64,000 bases of DNA, from contig JAQFVV010006215.1 in assembly GCA_028023455.1 (NCBI GenBank), forward strand, positions 8,885,950 to 8,949,949, given 5' to 3'. This stretch comes from Epiperipatus broadwayi (taxonomy: Eukaryota > Onychophora > Udeonychophora > Euonychophora > Peripatidae). Of the stretch, positions 48,331 through 61,204 are shown in pieces. Each line of letters opens with the position of its first letter. Position 1 is the stretch's first letter. The notes under the pieces are model-generated. The model was not told the DNA's origin and did not search any database. It was given only the letters and a program-made list of their open reading frames with translations. Made by a program: the position numbers and the translations under genes.

Positions 48331-48635
48331 TTATAAATATACAATGATCATATTGAGAAAAACTTTCTTATAATTTTATGTGCTTAGCTGACTTTCAACT
48401 CCTACGAGTCATAGACATTGCATAAATTGTAAATTAAGAGCAGATGTACAGATGATGTTATTATTAGGAGGAATAGGCCATCTTTTTGAGAAGGATATAC
48501 ATGATTCTTTTCTATTGATGGAATTTTTGTCACTCCTAATTTACAATTTATGCTATGTCTATGACTCATAGGAGTCGAAAGTCAGCTAAGTGCATTAAGA
48601 AAGCTTTTCTCAATATGGTTATTGTATATTTATAA
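48331..48635. mobile_element. 305-bp foldback, arms about 105 bp
   Basis: Arms 48331-48440 and 48532-48635 are reverse complements with few mismatches (blocks TATAAATATACAAT, GCTTAGCTGACTTTC, CTCCTACGAGTCATAGACAT, AAATTGTAAATTA), around a unique 90-bp centre. Size and shape fit a MITE; no clear target-site duplication. No similarity to the 15-kb or 28-kb foldbacks. Confidence 0.8.
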
Positions 48636-48639
48636 TTAC

Positions 48640-51600
48640 AGTAATTTGAATTAAAGCATATAATTTCATAATTAAATGATTATTTATGTCATCTGGAATA
48701 TAAGATGGTGTACTTGTAATGCAAATAATGGTTGAGAACTTCAGAAGAGGTTGAAATAGTTACCACATGAAAGTAAGAAAGTACGGATAAAGGTAAATGG
48801 TAAAAAGACTAATGATCTATGAATTTTCTTAAAAGGAAATAAAGACTGATGGAAATAAGCTAGAAGAATTAGTGATTACAAATTTCTTGCCCTGAATAAA
48901 AAACTATTAATGAAATTAATTATATAATTAAACATAGATGAAGTGTTTTTAAAAGAAATAATCTAGTATTAAAAGAAAATATCATTACATATTTAAAAGA
49001 TAGACTTTAAATAAATGTGTTTCACCCTTAGATATAAAGTAAAAACAATGAGATACTTCGCAGAAAGTCTATACAGAGATATATCAAAATAAGAAAGCAT
49101 GAAGAAATGTATGTTAGAAGTACAAAGTAGAATTGAAATCAAACATTATAAAATAAATTCCAAAGACAGAAGTGAATCTCGACTGGAAATTTTTCAAAAA
49201 ATTATAACAGATTTAAAATTCAAGTCTTAAACTGGACTTCAAACAATTGTAAAAGACTCAGAAAGACAGTTCATGTGAGATGGATGGATTAATTAATTAG
49301 ATTAAAAATAATTTATTTGTGTTCATGGATTAGCAAAATAGAGTTATGGCACAACTCATTTTAATTTTTTTTTTTTTGTGTGTGTAGTTAGAATGAATCT
49401 ATTCATTTTTCGAATGTCTAATAATAACTGCTGATAAGTGCCCTGTATTGTTTAATGAGTAATGGTAGAATAATAGACTTAGTACTAAATCCTTATAAAT
49501 TGCAGTCTATTATCACTTTCTAATAATTAATTCAATAGTTTATTGTTCAGGAGTTCATAAAAAATTCAAGTACCAGAAGCCACACAGCTTAATCACAATC
49601 CATGGTTCCTGATGTTAAGATTCTACCACTTTAGATTATACACCAAAGAATATCATATAACTTCCAGAACAACATATCATTGTTTTTTTTTATGTTATGC
49701 ATAACGAGGGTTTTGTTTTAATGCTACCCCTCCCTTCTAACTCTAAAACAGAAATATTTTTATCGTCATTTTTAAAAAATTGATAATGGTAAAATAACTT
49801 TTTAAAAAAAATATATAAAATTTATGTTTTTTTTTTATTTACCTAACGAAAATAAATGTGGCATTTGCTCAAAAGTAATCTATAAATAACAAAATAATAA
49901 AGTTTAATATTGACAGATTTTATATATTTATACATATATATATATCAAAAATAGCTGGAAGATAAACACATACTGAGAATTCAATCCACTCTGATTTATA
50001 ACATATTCTAAACTGCAGTAAATAATGTACTTTTTTCTTTTTATTTGAATGTTTTTTAAGAAAAATTTTACTCTAAGGCCTCCGCTGTTCTTATTCATCA
50101 TATAGATATACTTTTCCTTTATATAATTTCAATAAACTTGTCAGAAAAACCAAATGCAAATCCATTTAATGTCTATTTGTTCACATTCAATAAATGTTCA
50201 AATACCATATTTATTTTTTACATATTTGAAAATAACATTAATTACTTTTTTAAAAAATATATATAAAAAATAAACTTATTATAACTACAAAAGTTATAAA
50301 ACTTTATAAGTTTGAAGTTTAAGTACGATATCTTTTATATATCGCATTACAAATATGAAAGATTATATAAAAAGTAAAAACGTGAAAGTTTTTAATAAAT
50401 AACCCACTGCATAACAAATATTACTCTGAGAATTTCATATAAGGGAACCGTAAAAGACAAGACAGTACGCTGTCAGATCATCACTTTTTCGGTGTAAGAA
50501 TTTTGAATATTTTCTTTTTCGTGTTTTCTTATTTTGTTAAAAGAGCTATATAGCTTTTATAATGTATATTTAGTTAATTTTATTATGGAACAACTGCCAG
50601 AGAAAAAAATAGTAAACCTTTTGAAAATAATTTTATTTGGATGGGATTCAAGACCCTACAGCAAGAAGATGTAATAGCTATTGTATTACAATGCCCTCCT
50701 TCATTGTATGGTATTACCTATACGTATACAAGATATTATTTATTTCAGGCTCAAATTTAGATAAAATATAGAACATTATATTTTTTCAGATTCCAAACCA
50801 GTTTAAAATTATTTTGATCTTAATTAGTAACATGATAAATTTGAAAGCTAATGTTCATGAATTAAGGAATTGTCTATCTAAATGGCAGACTAGTTAATCA
50901 TCCAATCATTAATCAATAATGGGCTAAATAAAACTATAACTAAATAGACAGTAAATGTTGCAGGAAAATTTTGGTTAATCACATGAAATGCTGTAAAATA
51001 AAAATTAATTACAATATAATTAAACTTTCACCACTTATTATTTCAAGAGGTATTATCTATCTATGAGCCCCCAAACATAGTTTGCATTTGAATATTGTAT
51101 ATATTAAATATTCTTAAAATGTCCACTCTAACATATATTTTTAATACATCTGAAATAAATAAAGGACTCCCAAAATACACTTCATGCTAAACTAACATCT
51201 TTTACTTACTTTAGACTACAATATCCACATGTCTTCATTATATTTATCATCACTAAATTATTACAATTTGATTAATAAATTTCAAATTTTCTGCACTCAC
51301 AATTGTTTAATGTTACTCAAGATGGAAAATCATGCTATAAACTGGCTATAACTTTTACTTACTTATTAGTATATTGTAAATTGTAGATTTAATTTCAGCA
51401 TTTTGTTTTATTATATTTAATTTTCTTTGATATTATAGGTATATACATAATATTTTTTTGCTGTCCATCATCTTTTTTGGTCTTGAATTCAGTAATAAAA
51501 ATACAATATAGAAATATACAAATGCTGTTTTTTATACTATCATTATTTTGATAGTTTTGATGAAATATTTATCATACTTGTTTGTTTTTTTTCTTTTAAT

Positions 51601-52130
51601 TGTAATTCAGAGATACATCAATGTTTATTATTATTGTTGTTATTTTAGTTTATAGAACAAATTTAACAACCCCCCCCCCCACAAAAACATTTCCTTACTT
51701 TCTCATATTTTGTTATCAGTTTAAAAAGATTATTAAAATGCACTATTAAAATCTAAAAAAAATAGTTTTTCTTTGGTTTGTAAGTTTTTATCAAAAGTGT
51801 TAAATTTATTAAAATAATTATAATAGAAAAATTTATCATTAAAAAATAAATGTCAATTTATTGCTATTATTTTATTTTTTATAATAAATTAATAATTGGA
51901 TAAGTTTATTTATTTAAAAAAGTCTTATGTCTGTACATAATTAATACTAACTCTGATTTTTAAAACAAACATGATATGGATTAGAGTTATATATACTTCA
52001 AATAGTCAAATTTCAATCTTAAAAAACTTTTCCATAATGCTGTTTGTTATAAAATTTAAAACTATCAATATTAAAGAAAATTGAAATAGACAATTGAAAA
52101 TAAATAAAAAATTTATTTAATACATCTAAC
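48640..52130. other. AT-rich DNA, no gene recognised
   Basis: A weak B-box-like patch on the minus strand near 50640-50706 and a poly-C run near 51670 were seen. Otherwise non-coding AT-rich sequence. Confidence 0.4.
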
Positions 52131-52434
52131 CAGATTTGTATTCCTTATTGGAATCTTATCAAGATGTTTCCTCTTTTTGAATCACATGACCAAGTACTTT
52201 ACAGCAACTCCATCTAAAGGACATTATTTACATTGTACTACAATAAACATAATTTGTAAAATATATAGCCTGTGTATAAAAATAGCAAGTTTTAATTTTA
52301 TATTCAGAGGGCTTGTATAAGACATTGATAAAAAAAAGATATTGCATGATATGGAAGTAGGATAAAATAGTAAATCTTTAGTGAAATGGATTTGTAATGC
52401 AAAATTAATTGTGACCATTTCAATATATATATAG

Positions 52435-52690
52435 GTCAGAAAGAAAGACTGTCATTGAAAGAGGTAAGGAGCATGATAGATCGATCAATTAAAAGGATAT
52501 AAAATCAAGGCCACATATACATTTTTTGGCTGTGAGCTATTGAATGAATTGGGAAAACATTTTCAGGTAATAAAATATGTTAAAAATTATAAGAAAAGAA
52601 AATGTTATGAAACTTTGTATATTAAAGAAAATTTAAATAAATTTTTTATCAGAGTTAAAGGCCCAGTGCAATTAATAGGGAATTGTTCAT
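52435..52690 (+). pseudogene. PLE-like C-terminal relic
   Basis: In one phase GKEHDRSIN with KDIKSRPHIHFL resembles the EH-helix part of a PLE GIY-YIG nuclease. After a shift, VIKYVKNYKKRKCYETLYIK followed by ENLNKFF resembles the tail of the protein, where a basic RKxxE-LYI segment is usual. Stop at TAG after GNCS. No catalytic GIY or YIG block was seen upstream, so the assignment rests on the tail and the flanking inverted repeats. Confidence 0.45.
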
Positions 52691-52884
52691 AGTTGGATTA
52701 TTGGAAAATTAGAATTAGAATTAAAATATTATTTTTATAGAATGTTTTACAAATATATATATAAAAAAACAATTTTAATACGTTCATAAGATTTTCATGG
52801 GTTACAGATATAAATAATATACTTTGTATGAATTTCAAAGTATATCATTTGTATATAAATAGAGATTCCACCATTATTGTCAAG

Positions 52885-52955
52885 TGGGATTGCCTTGACA
52901 ACAATTTGAAATTGTTGATTGTTATTGATATTGTGATTGTCTAAGTGTTGACTGG
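52885..52955 (+). repeat. Dispersed repeat shared with 53.7 and 30.9 kb
   Basis: CCTTGACAACAATTTGAAAT, TGTTGATTGTTATTGATA and GATTGTCTAAGTGTTGACTGG recur as the reverse complement at 53690-53765 and in part at 30905-30952. In this copy it lies just inside the right arm of the PLE-like module, so it may be that element's 3' untranslated part. Confidence 0.65.
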
Positions 52956-53119
52956 CTTTTAATGATATATATATATGTATTTTATTAATTAAGTTTATTG
53001 TAATGTAATGCAAACAATGGCTAGGGTGGAGTTGCAGTAAAGTAGTTTATAAAAAAGAAAACATCTTGATAAGAATTCAATAAGAAATATTAAATAATTT
53101 ATTTATTTTTAATTTTCTA

Positions 53120-53665
53120 TTTAAATTTTGTATAAGATTGTTTATTTTAAATTTTAAAGTTGCATATATATATATTGTAATTTAAATATTTCTATATAGA
53201 CACTTCTATATAGACACACTTATTACAAATAATAAGTATGGAATGATTTGAATTATAATTTCTGAGGTGTATTTAAATCTATTGGTTAAGTCTTATTTTA
53301 TGCATACTGTATTTTAGTGAATAAACACTAAATTTTTGATTTTTATTACAATTATGTTCTGTCATTTTTATGTATCTGTTATTTATTTTCTTTGGTCCAT
53401 TAAAGAACAATGGATTGATAAGTTATTATGTATATAATATTAAGTAACATTTATAATATATGCCATAAATGGGTTATCAATTAATTTATTTTTTTATGTG
53501 ATGCATAAATAAAATATTAGACCTTTCATAATATAAATTTGTAAATATTCTTTTTTGTAGAAATTTTTTTTTGTAATATAAAGAAAAATAAATTGTTAAT
53601 AAAAAATTATGTCTTCTTATTTTTCTATTTTTATTCTTTTTAGTAACATTTCATGTTTATCAACA
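53120..53665. other. AT-rich spacer, nothing recognised
   Basis: No recognised structure. Confidence 0.35.
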
Positions 53666-53671
53666 TTAGGC

Positions 53672-53775
53672 ATATATATATAATCATAAAAATCCAGTCA
53701 ACACTTAGACAATCCCATTATCAATAACAATCAACAATTTCAAACTGATCTCAAGGCAACCTCCTATTAACAATA
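53672..53775 (-). repeat. Inverted copy of the 52.9-kb repeat
   Basis: Reverse complement of the block at about 52885-52978, including the TA run after GTTGACTGG. It is a detached fragment of the same family. Confidence 0.7.
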
Positions 53776-53779
53776 TATA

Positions 53780-54480
53780 TATAACAAAACACCTTGTTGT
53801 AAGACAAAACAGCTACAATATGTTATTAATCATTCATGCATTTAAATTTTATACAAATTATAATGTACTTTTATAAAAAAAAATACTTTATATGGAGCAA
53901 AAATGATATAAATAGTTTATTAGATAGACAAGAAAAATATATAACAATAAATTAAACCCATTCTGTATTTGATATTGAATTATCACCATTGAGTGGATGC
54001 ATTCATAATAATTTGTTTGTATATTATAATCCAACATATTTGAGACTGGTGATAGTAGTAGTAGTAAAAATAATATTACTATCATCATCATTATTATGGT
54101 ATTATGATGGTGATGATTCATCTTTTTTCATCATTTTTATGTTGTCAGGATCACTGCTTACAATTTGTTAAATTTATATTTTAATTGTAATCTTAAAGAC
54201 TATAAGAGCCTTAAGGCTAGAGACTTGACTGTTTTTAGTAGTGATCAGATAGAAAAAAAAAACCTCTAGATTTACCCTTTTTTATTTCTAATTTTTAACT
54301 GTTCAACTTTATTTAGAAAAGTAGTTGGATGTTACCTTGGATTCTTTCTATATATAAATGTGCAACTGTGCATGATAATGTATGAAAAATAAAAGTGGCA
54401 GCTTAAATAAATAGCTGATACAAACCCTTTAATAAACAAATTTATAATAGTTTTTAATGTGACATCATTAGTTGTATAAA
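53780..54480. other. AT-rich spacer with short GTA/ATC triplet runs
   Basis: Contains small TAG and ATC triplet clusters near 54050-54115. The overlapping frames on both strands are low-complexity. Confidence 0.35.
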
Positions 54481-54499
54481 ATGTCACCATCAATTCACA

Positions 54500-54800
54500 A
54501 AGGTTTGCAGATATTCAGAGTGAATAAAATAAATGGCATTGTGTTTCATCTTCTCTGTAACATAACTTATAAAAGGAATCTGAGTTGGAATAGAATATTT
54601 GATATATAAGGAAATGTATGATTGAAAGAGCACAAACATGATTTGGTGGATAGGAGTAGACTTTCATATATCATCCAATACTTATTTACCATATAGGTTT
54701 TGTGTAGTAATTTCCAATATCTAGGAAATGATGGTGGTTTATTTTTAAGTTATTTTTAGTATAGGTTCAAAAATGAGAATATTCTAATAAAAGATGACAA
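54500..54800 (+). pseudogene. Possible PLE nuclease fragment
   Basis: Plus-strand pieces NGIVFHLLCNITYK and, after a shift, LKEHKHDLVDRSRLSY resemble the start and helix region of a PLE GIY-YIG nuclease (GIVY-I-C..C and KEHK-D). The YIG residues are not visible and the intervening frame is broken, so this is tentative. Confidence 0.35.
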
Positions 54801-55065
54801 AAGATTTAATGCTTTTTGGATTTTACTAACATAAGCAGTAAGAAGATCAGGGCCATTTCAAAATAGTGATCATTTAAGATGGTTCATGTTGTTGTTGTTT
54901 TTTTCTGTGTAACAGGTGTTTTTTTAAATTATTTTCTGAGTAGGTAATTAAATTTTTATAATTTCTTAGTTTAACAGGCTATATATTTTTTATCCTTTTG
55001 CTATAATAACATGTAATATTTATGTTATATTTTCATTAAATAAAGTTATTTTAAAACATAATGCA

Positions 55066-55556
<491 letters not shown>

Positions 55557-55800
55557 ATTGTTTTTCTCTTCACTAGTGAAAATTGCAATTGCATAAATAT
55601 ATTTCATTATTCATAGCACAGAAAAAAAAGTCTCTCCAAGTTCAATCCATCTTTTCCTATCTGTAGCATCTCTTCTCCACATCACCCCTGCACACTTTCT
55701 TATTTCATCCATCCACCTCACATGTTCTCTTTTTCTGGGTCTTTTACAATCTTTTGGAATCCATTTCAAAATTTCAATTGTCCATCTCTTATCATCTCTT

Positions 55801-57260
55801 TTAGCAATATGTCCAGCCCAACTCCAGTCTTTTAATTTTTTCAGTGCAGTCAGTAACACCTGTTTGTTCTCTTATCCATACATTGCATTTTCGATCTCTT
55901 CTTGTTACTCCCAACATGCATCTCTCCATACTTCTTTGAGTGGTCTGAAGTTTCTGTATTGCTCTTCTATTAAGTGTCCAAGTCTCAGATCCATAAGTAA
56001 GAACTGGCAAAACACATTTATTAACAACCTTCATTTTCAAACACATAGGCATATTTCCTTTTAGTATCAAGTTATTTCTACCAAAAGCACTCCAAACAAG
56101 TTTAATTCTATGATTAATTTTATCCATTATGTTTCCATCTGTATTAATAATCTGACCAAGGTATTTGTAACTGTTAACTTCTTCTAACTCATCATAATCA
56201 ATCTTTATTTTCATATTTTGAGAAAATCTATTAAACATTATTTTAGTCTTTTTAACATTTATCTTTAGTCCTACTTTCCTACTTTCATCTGATAACTCCT
56301 GCAACATTTCCTGTAGCTCTAAAGCATTATTTGCAAAAACAACTACATCATCTGCAAAATCTAAATGACTTAAATAATCTCCATTTACTTTCACTCCTTT
56401 AGCTTCCCATTTTAATCCACAAAATACTTGCAGCAGCACTGCTGTAAAAAGTTTTGGAGATATGGAGTCACCCTGTCTTACACCCTTTTCAATGTTGATT
56501 TTCCTACTATCATTATGTAATTTAATTGTTGCTGTTGCATTTTTGTAAATATTCTTTAAAATATGACAATATCCTGGATCTACACCTTGATGATCCAATG
56601 CTTTAATCACTGAAGAAATGTTTATAGAATCAAATGCCTTTTCATAATCTACAAATCCTAAGCATAATGGCTACTCATATTCATTTGTCCTTTCTATAAC
56701 TTTTCTCAATACCTGGATATGATCTACTGTACTAAAACCACTTTTAAATCCAGCTTGTTCTCTTGGTTGGTGGAAATTCAATGTTTTCTGTAGACAAGTT
56801 GTAATTATCTTAGTAAAAATTTTGTATAAAACTGATAAAAGACTAATAAGTCTGTAATTTCTAATATCTCCTTTATCACCTTTTTTAAATATTAATATTA
56901 ATACTGCATTCTTCCAATCAGCTGGTATATCTTTATCATTTAGACATTTGGTATATAACTTTGCTAAAAAATTCTATTTCTTCACCTGCTTCTTTTAATA
57001 TATCAATTATAATTCCATCATTACCTGGAGCCTTCCCTTTCTTCATAAATTTAATTGCATGTCTCACTTCCTCGTTCAAAATCCTGGGCAATTCGGAAGA
57101 TATAATAGATATAGGGGCACTTGTTCTTTATTACTATATAATTCTTGATAGAAGTCTTCTACACATTTCATGACGTCATCTCTCTTTTTAATAATAATGC
57201 CATCTTTTTTCTTATTGCAGATATAAATTTCCTACCAATACCAAAATGTTGTTTTACACT
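55801..57260 (-). pseudogene. Reverse transcriptase domain of the RTE-like LINE
   Basis: Upstream pieces include DWKNAVLILIFKKGDKGDIRN (the W-K-A-V-IFKKGD-NYR motif), GFVDYEKAFDS (motif A) and, in the frame 55801-56610, GVRQGDSISPKLF (residues 43-55) and HLDFADDVVVF with catalytic FADD at residues 85-88, then KINVKKTKIM and YKYLG. Catalytic aspartates are retained. A TAG at 56671-56673 lies just before motif A. Spacing and motif order are those of RTE/CR1-type non-LTR enzymes. Confidence 0.9.
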
Positions 57261-57666
57261 CTTTAGACTTTTATTCTCTTCTACAACTTTCCTTGCTATT
57301 CACAATTATACTTTCTTATATCATTTTCAATTCTTTTCCACACCATTATACAAAATTCGAGATATTCAATCTTTTTTAATGCATCATTTTTATATATCCT
57401 CATATTCCTTCTTTTCTTCATAAATTCTTTAGTCTCAGTAGAAATTTTATTGGTCAATTGCTGCTTTTTTCTACCAGCAATTTTTGCTGCAGTTTTTAAA
57501 AGTGTATCAGTTATTTTGCTACTAATGTCATTCAAATCTGAATTATGTTCAAAATCTACTAATACTTGAAACCAATTTGTAAGTTCTAATTTAAATTCAT
57601 TAGAATGTTTCTGAAGATTAGAAATATCAACTGTAAATATTGCTTTTCTTAATAATTTTTGTCTCT

Positions 57667-58533
57667 CTAGTTTTGCTCAACATGTATCTTGCATCTTACT
57701 AATCTATGATCACCTCCTGTGTTAAATCTATTAAGAACATTACAAATTTTCTGTTAGTCAAAATATAATCCAATTCTGCTGTACCTTCATTTGGATGCTT
57801 CCATGTCCATTTCCTTTTAAAATTTTTCTCACAAAAAGAATTTGTAATACAAAGTTGTTGTTTTTTCTGCAAACTCCTCAAGGCTATGTCCTCTCTCATT
57901 TCTATTACCATAACCAAAATTACCTACAGCATTTTTATCTTTCATTTGTTTACCAATTCTAGCATTAAAGTCTTCCATAACAATTTTAAAATGTTGTTTA
58001 CTCTGATCAAAAGCCTTTTGTACATCCATATAAAAATCTTCTACTACTTTATCACTATGAAAACTTGTTGGGGCATAAACCTGAATTATCTGCATTTGGA
58101 ATCTGCTACTAAGTTGTAAAACTAATCTTGCCACTCTGTCCAATACACCATCAATCTCCACAATGTTATTCTTCCATTTTTTATTTATAATGAATCCTAC
58201 TCCACTTGTATTTCCAATATTTGTGCCTTTGTAGTAGAGTATATGTCCACTTTTTAAATCAATTGTTTCTTTACCTTTTCTTCTAACTTCACAAAGTCCA
58301 ATAATGTCCCATCTAATATAAGACAGTTCTTCCTCTAACTCTTGCCAACTTCCTTCACTTGAAAGTGATCTTAAGTTGTAAGTACCTACATAAAAAGTCA
58401 TCACCAAATGGCAGCCTGTGTCCGCAATCAGGGGATTCTTAATACCCTCTGCCTTTGGCCACCAACCGCTGCCTTGGTTGATGACTTTACAGCCTCCTGG
58501 GAATAAGGGCCATGATTTATTTTTGTCTGTCAT
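57667..58533 (-). pseudogene. Endonuclease domain of the RTE-like LINE
   Basis: Residues in the frame 57829-58533: GTYNLRSL (the N of the first motif) about residue 51, IIGLCEVRRKG with the catalytic-type Glu about residue 78, QVYAPTSFHSD in the QVYAPT motif, and MEDFNARIGK in the GDFNA motif, where Gly is replaced by Glu. After the frameshift, KRKWTWKHPN and AELDYIL continue the domain, and GGDHRLV corresponds to the SDHRLV motif at the end. The order matches the exonuclease-endonuclease-phosphatase fold domain of RTE elements. The Gly-to-Glu change may have weakened it even before the frameshifts. Confidence 0.85.
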
Positions 58534-58785
58534 GATTGTATATATTGGAAAAATATTCTTAAACTCGGAGATAAAAAGCCAATAAACTCACCACGCTGGC
58601 TAATGCGTGTTGGTGAGCAGCTCATCCATGTTCGTATACTATATGAATAATCACATAGTAATAACAGCTGCAATGACAAGAACATATGGAGTGGACAATA
58701 GGAATTTGCCCTGCTTGGTTCCTCACAGAGGAATCAAAGGTCTCCTTTCAGTTAATAGCAAACTCCATTCTGCAGCTGTGCGTGT
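58534..58785 (-). other. Probable 5' region of the RTE-like LINE
   Basis: The G+C content remains higher than in the surroundings up to about 58785 and then drops sharply. No reading frame continues, so this is taken as the untranslated 5' part. LINE promoters are usually internal, but no specific motif can be claimed. The frame 58607-58849 on the plus strand is not convincing. Confidence 0.5.
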
Positions 58786-58789
58786 ATAT

Positions 58790-59915
58790 ATACTTATATT
58801 TTTACTTGTGAGTAAAAGCATTATTATTTTTCACAAAAATATGTTATAAAAAATAAGTACATTTTATTCATCTTTTATTAAGTCTTATTAAAACTTTTAT
58901 TTCCTTTATCTAACAATTAAATGACATAAATTTATATCCTATGATTATTCATATAAATCCAAAAGATATTGTAAATAATTATGTAAAAAAATTTTAGCAT
59001 TATACTTTTAACCACATATTAACTACCACATGTTATATGTAAATTATTAATTGATTCAAATCAATTACTGCATTACTTATAAATAATATTTAGAATAATA
59101 ATATAGTGGTCGAACATTGATAATCAGCACTATGAATGTCTTAAGGTTATATTTAACCCTTTTAATATTTTCTCTATATATACACAGTATTGATATGCCC
59201 TTTAATTTATAATACTTAGATTTGATTATAAAGTGGAAAAAATAAATATTGAAGATTTTAAACCATATTTATAAATTATAAATTATTTTATTAGATATTA
59301 AATGTATATGAATATAGATTTATAATTTAAAAAAAAAAATTTAACTATATACATATTGCTTTTAATACATTATTGAACAATTCTAAAGTTAGAAATTCAT
59401 AATATATCTAATATTTCTTCCATCATACCTAACTTTTATAAATTTAAATAAATTTAAATAGATATATATATATATAAATTTTTATACTTCTTAAAGTAGA
59501 TAAATCAAAACAAATTTTGTATACATATTAACAATATAATTGCAATAAATAAGATAAGTAACTTATAACTAAGCAGGGCTGTTGCATGGGTGTAAGGCAC
59601 CTTTGTGCAGGATAAATTTTGCCACTCCTGGTCTCATTGCAATGTCACTTGACCTTCGATGTATCAAGGGCCCAGTCCTATATGATCTATGTCTTTTGTG
59701 AAAATAAAAAACTAAAACATTTTATTACATGCTAAATAAAATTATGTTTTCTTTTATTTTCCAAACCTTTTAATTTATACATCCTACAATGAATATCATA
59801 TGCAAACTAATATAATTGTATAAGCACTAAGTGTGTAGCAAAGCAGATTTTTCAGTTACATTTTAGTTTGAGATCAGTACTACATTAACATTTTTTGTGT
59901 ATTGAATCAGAATTT
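58790..59915. other. AT-rich spacer
   Basis: A slightly G+C-richer patch near 59570-59695 was not identified. Otherwise AT-rich, nothing recognised. Confidence 0.4.
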
Positions 59916-59916
59916 G

Positions 59917-60052
59917 GACGAAGAAGAAGAGGAGGAGAAGGAAGATGAGGAGGAGGACGAAGAAGAAAAAGAACAAGAAGAGGCGGAGGAGGAAGAGGAA
60001 GAGGAGGAAGACAAGAAGAAGAAAAAGAAGAAGAAAGAAAGAAAGAAGAAGA
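59917..60052. repeat. Purine tract, GAA/GAG/AAG repeats
   Basis: About 135 bp almost free of pyrimidines on the plus strand, grading from GAA/GAG to AAG. The Glu/Asp-to-Lys open frame 59902-60087 is the translation of this tract. Its mirror-like purine content could allow triplex formation, but no function is implied. Confidence 0.9.
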
Positions 60053-60054
60053 CA

Positions 60055-61200
60055 ATTATGACAATGTTGTTAATGGATTCACAATAAAAAAAATGAAAAG
60101 AGTAAAATCCATATTTTTGTTATTATATATATTTTGTTTCTCAAATATTGATTCAAAATCATATTTAGAATAAAAAAGTATTTATACCTTATAAATACCA
60201 ATTTGTGCAATTTTAATAAATCTATATTTGCAAGTAAGATCATTTATTTTTTTAAATATCTAAATGTTTTACTTAATTAAAACAAAATGGACTCTATATC
60301 ACTTTTTTTAACAAAACACACAATAGAAAATTAAAAAATTAAAATCATTTACGCATTTACCTTTTTATTTACATAAAATTCCCCAGACTTTGGTGGCCAC
60401 AATATGATAAATAACAATCAGATTTACTAAGTTGATTTTAGTCAATGTTTTAATTGGTTCAAAAAATAACTTCAGAATCTCTCATGCATAAATTATGCTT
60501 TTTATTAAAAAGTTAGCTTCTCAATCTCAAATGTTTGTTCGCTAATAGACTAAATTTTTTCTATGCTTGATATTTCAGCTTAACTTAGTCAAGTTATATA
60601 ACCAAGTATCTAGGTATTTTAAGGATTTACTTTAAAGGAGGAAATTTTCACAATTACATTGTTTATTTGAAAACTTCTTAGAAGCCATTATATCACATCT
60701 TGGACTTTCTTTTGTTTAATGATAGATTATAATAACTGAAAAAAAATTCATCAAGTAATTAGTTCTACAAAAATAGATAAAATATTTTATAGGCACTTTT
60801 AAGAACTTTAATTATTTTCTGTGCACCTAAATAACAACAAATATTTTACCAAAGAATCCTCACATATATAAGAAAGTTTATTTAATGGAATTCATTAGAA
60901 TAACAAATGAATACTTTTGTACATTTATGTGTTATAAATTATAACATATGTCTTATGGCTTATTCAAACTAATAATAAAACCAGTATGATCTGTAATTGT
61001 CCCTAGATTCATTTTGGGATATATTATGACAAAATTCACTGACAAAATCCTTTGTCTTAGTCCCCAAAGCTTAATAAAGATATGTTCTTTTCTTATTTTT
61101 GCTTTTTTTGGTACACTCATTCTCTTTTCCTTTAGCAGGAAATTATATAACAATATATGACAAATAGAAATCTTTAAATAATTTATTTTTTTAATATATA
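60055..61200. other. AT-rich spacer, nothing recognised
   Basis: No recognised structure. Confidence 0.4.
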
Positions 61201-61204
61201 ATAT

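Larger units (their letters stand above)
52135..53095. mobile_element. 0.96-kb module with about 125-bp inverted repeats and PLE-like cargo
   Basis: Arms 52135-52262 and about 52965-53095 are imperfect reverse complements: ATTCCTTATTGGAATC, TTATCAAGATGTTT, TACTTTACAGCAACTCCA and ACAATAAACATAATT occur in both, in mirrored order. Between them lies a plus-strand frame resembling the end of a PLE protein. The layout is the same as at 42.3-43.5 kb, but the arms are of unrelated sequence, so two different PLE families or subfamilies may share this architecture. Confidence 0.6.
55611..58533 (-). pseudogene. RTE-like endonuclease/reverse transcriptase polyprotein
   Basis: The original protein would nick chromosomal DNA and prime reverse transcription of its own RNA at the nick. 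Visible order from the ATG at 58533: endonuclease, basic linker (frame 57296-57535), reverse transcriptase, and a C-terminal segment in frame 55611-55859 with WSWAGHIAKRDDKRW and VMWRRDATDRKRW blocks typical of this family. Lesions include a frameshift near 57.86-57.88 kb in a poly-A tract, another near 57.75 kb, a stop at 57667-57669, shifts between 56.96 and 57.30 kb, a stop at 56671-56673 and a shift near 55.83 kb. The open frames on the plus strand here are shadows. Confidence 0.85.
55557..58785 (-). mobile_element. RTE-like LINE, near full length
   Basis: A single-ORF non-LTR retrotransposon: 5' region (about 58534-58785), endonuclease, linker, reverse transcriptase, C-terminal segment, a very short 3' region of about 50 bp, then a triplet tail. 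A short 3' end finishing in tandem triplets in place of poly-A is characteristic of the RTE clade. The coding region is complete in order but has several frameshifts and at least two in-frame stops, so the copy is dead yet young compared with other relics here. The 5' limit is uncertain. No target-site duplication could be defined because the microsatellite hides the 3' edge. Confidence 0.85.

Noticed and set aside
50636-50706. tRNA-like block on the minus strand
   Set aside because: A B-box-like GGTCTTGAATCCC is present, but there is no convincing A box and no family member in the window.
59902-60087. Acidic/basic 61-residue protein
   Set aside because: It is the translation of a purine microsatellite.
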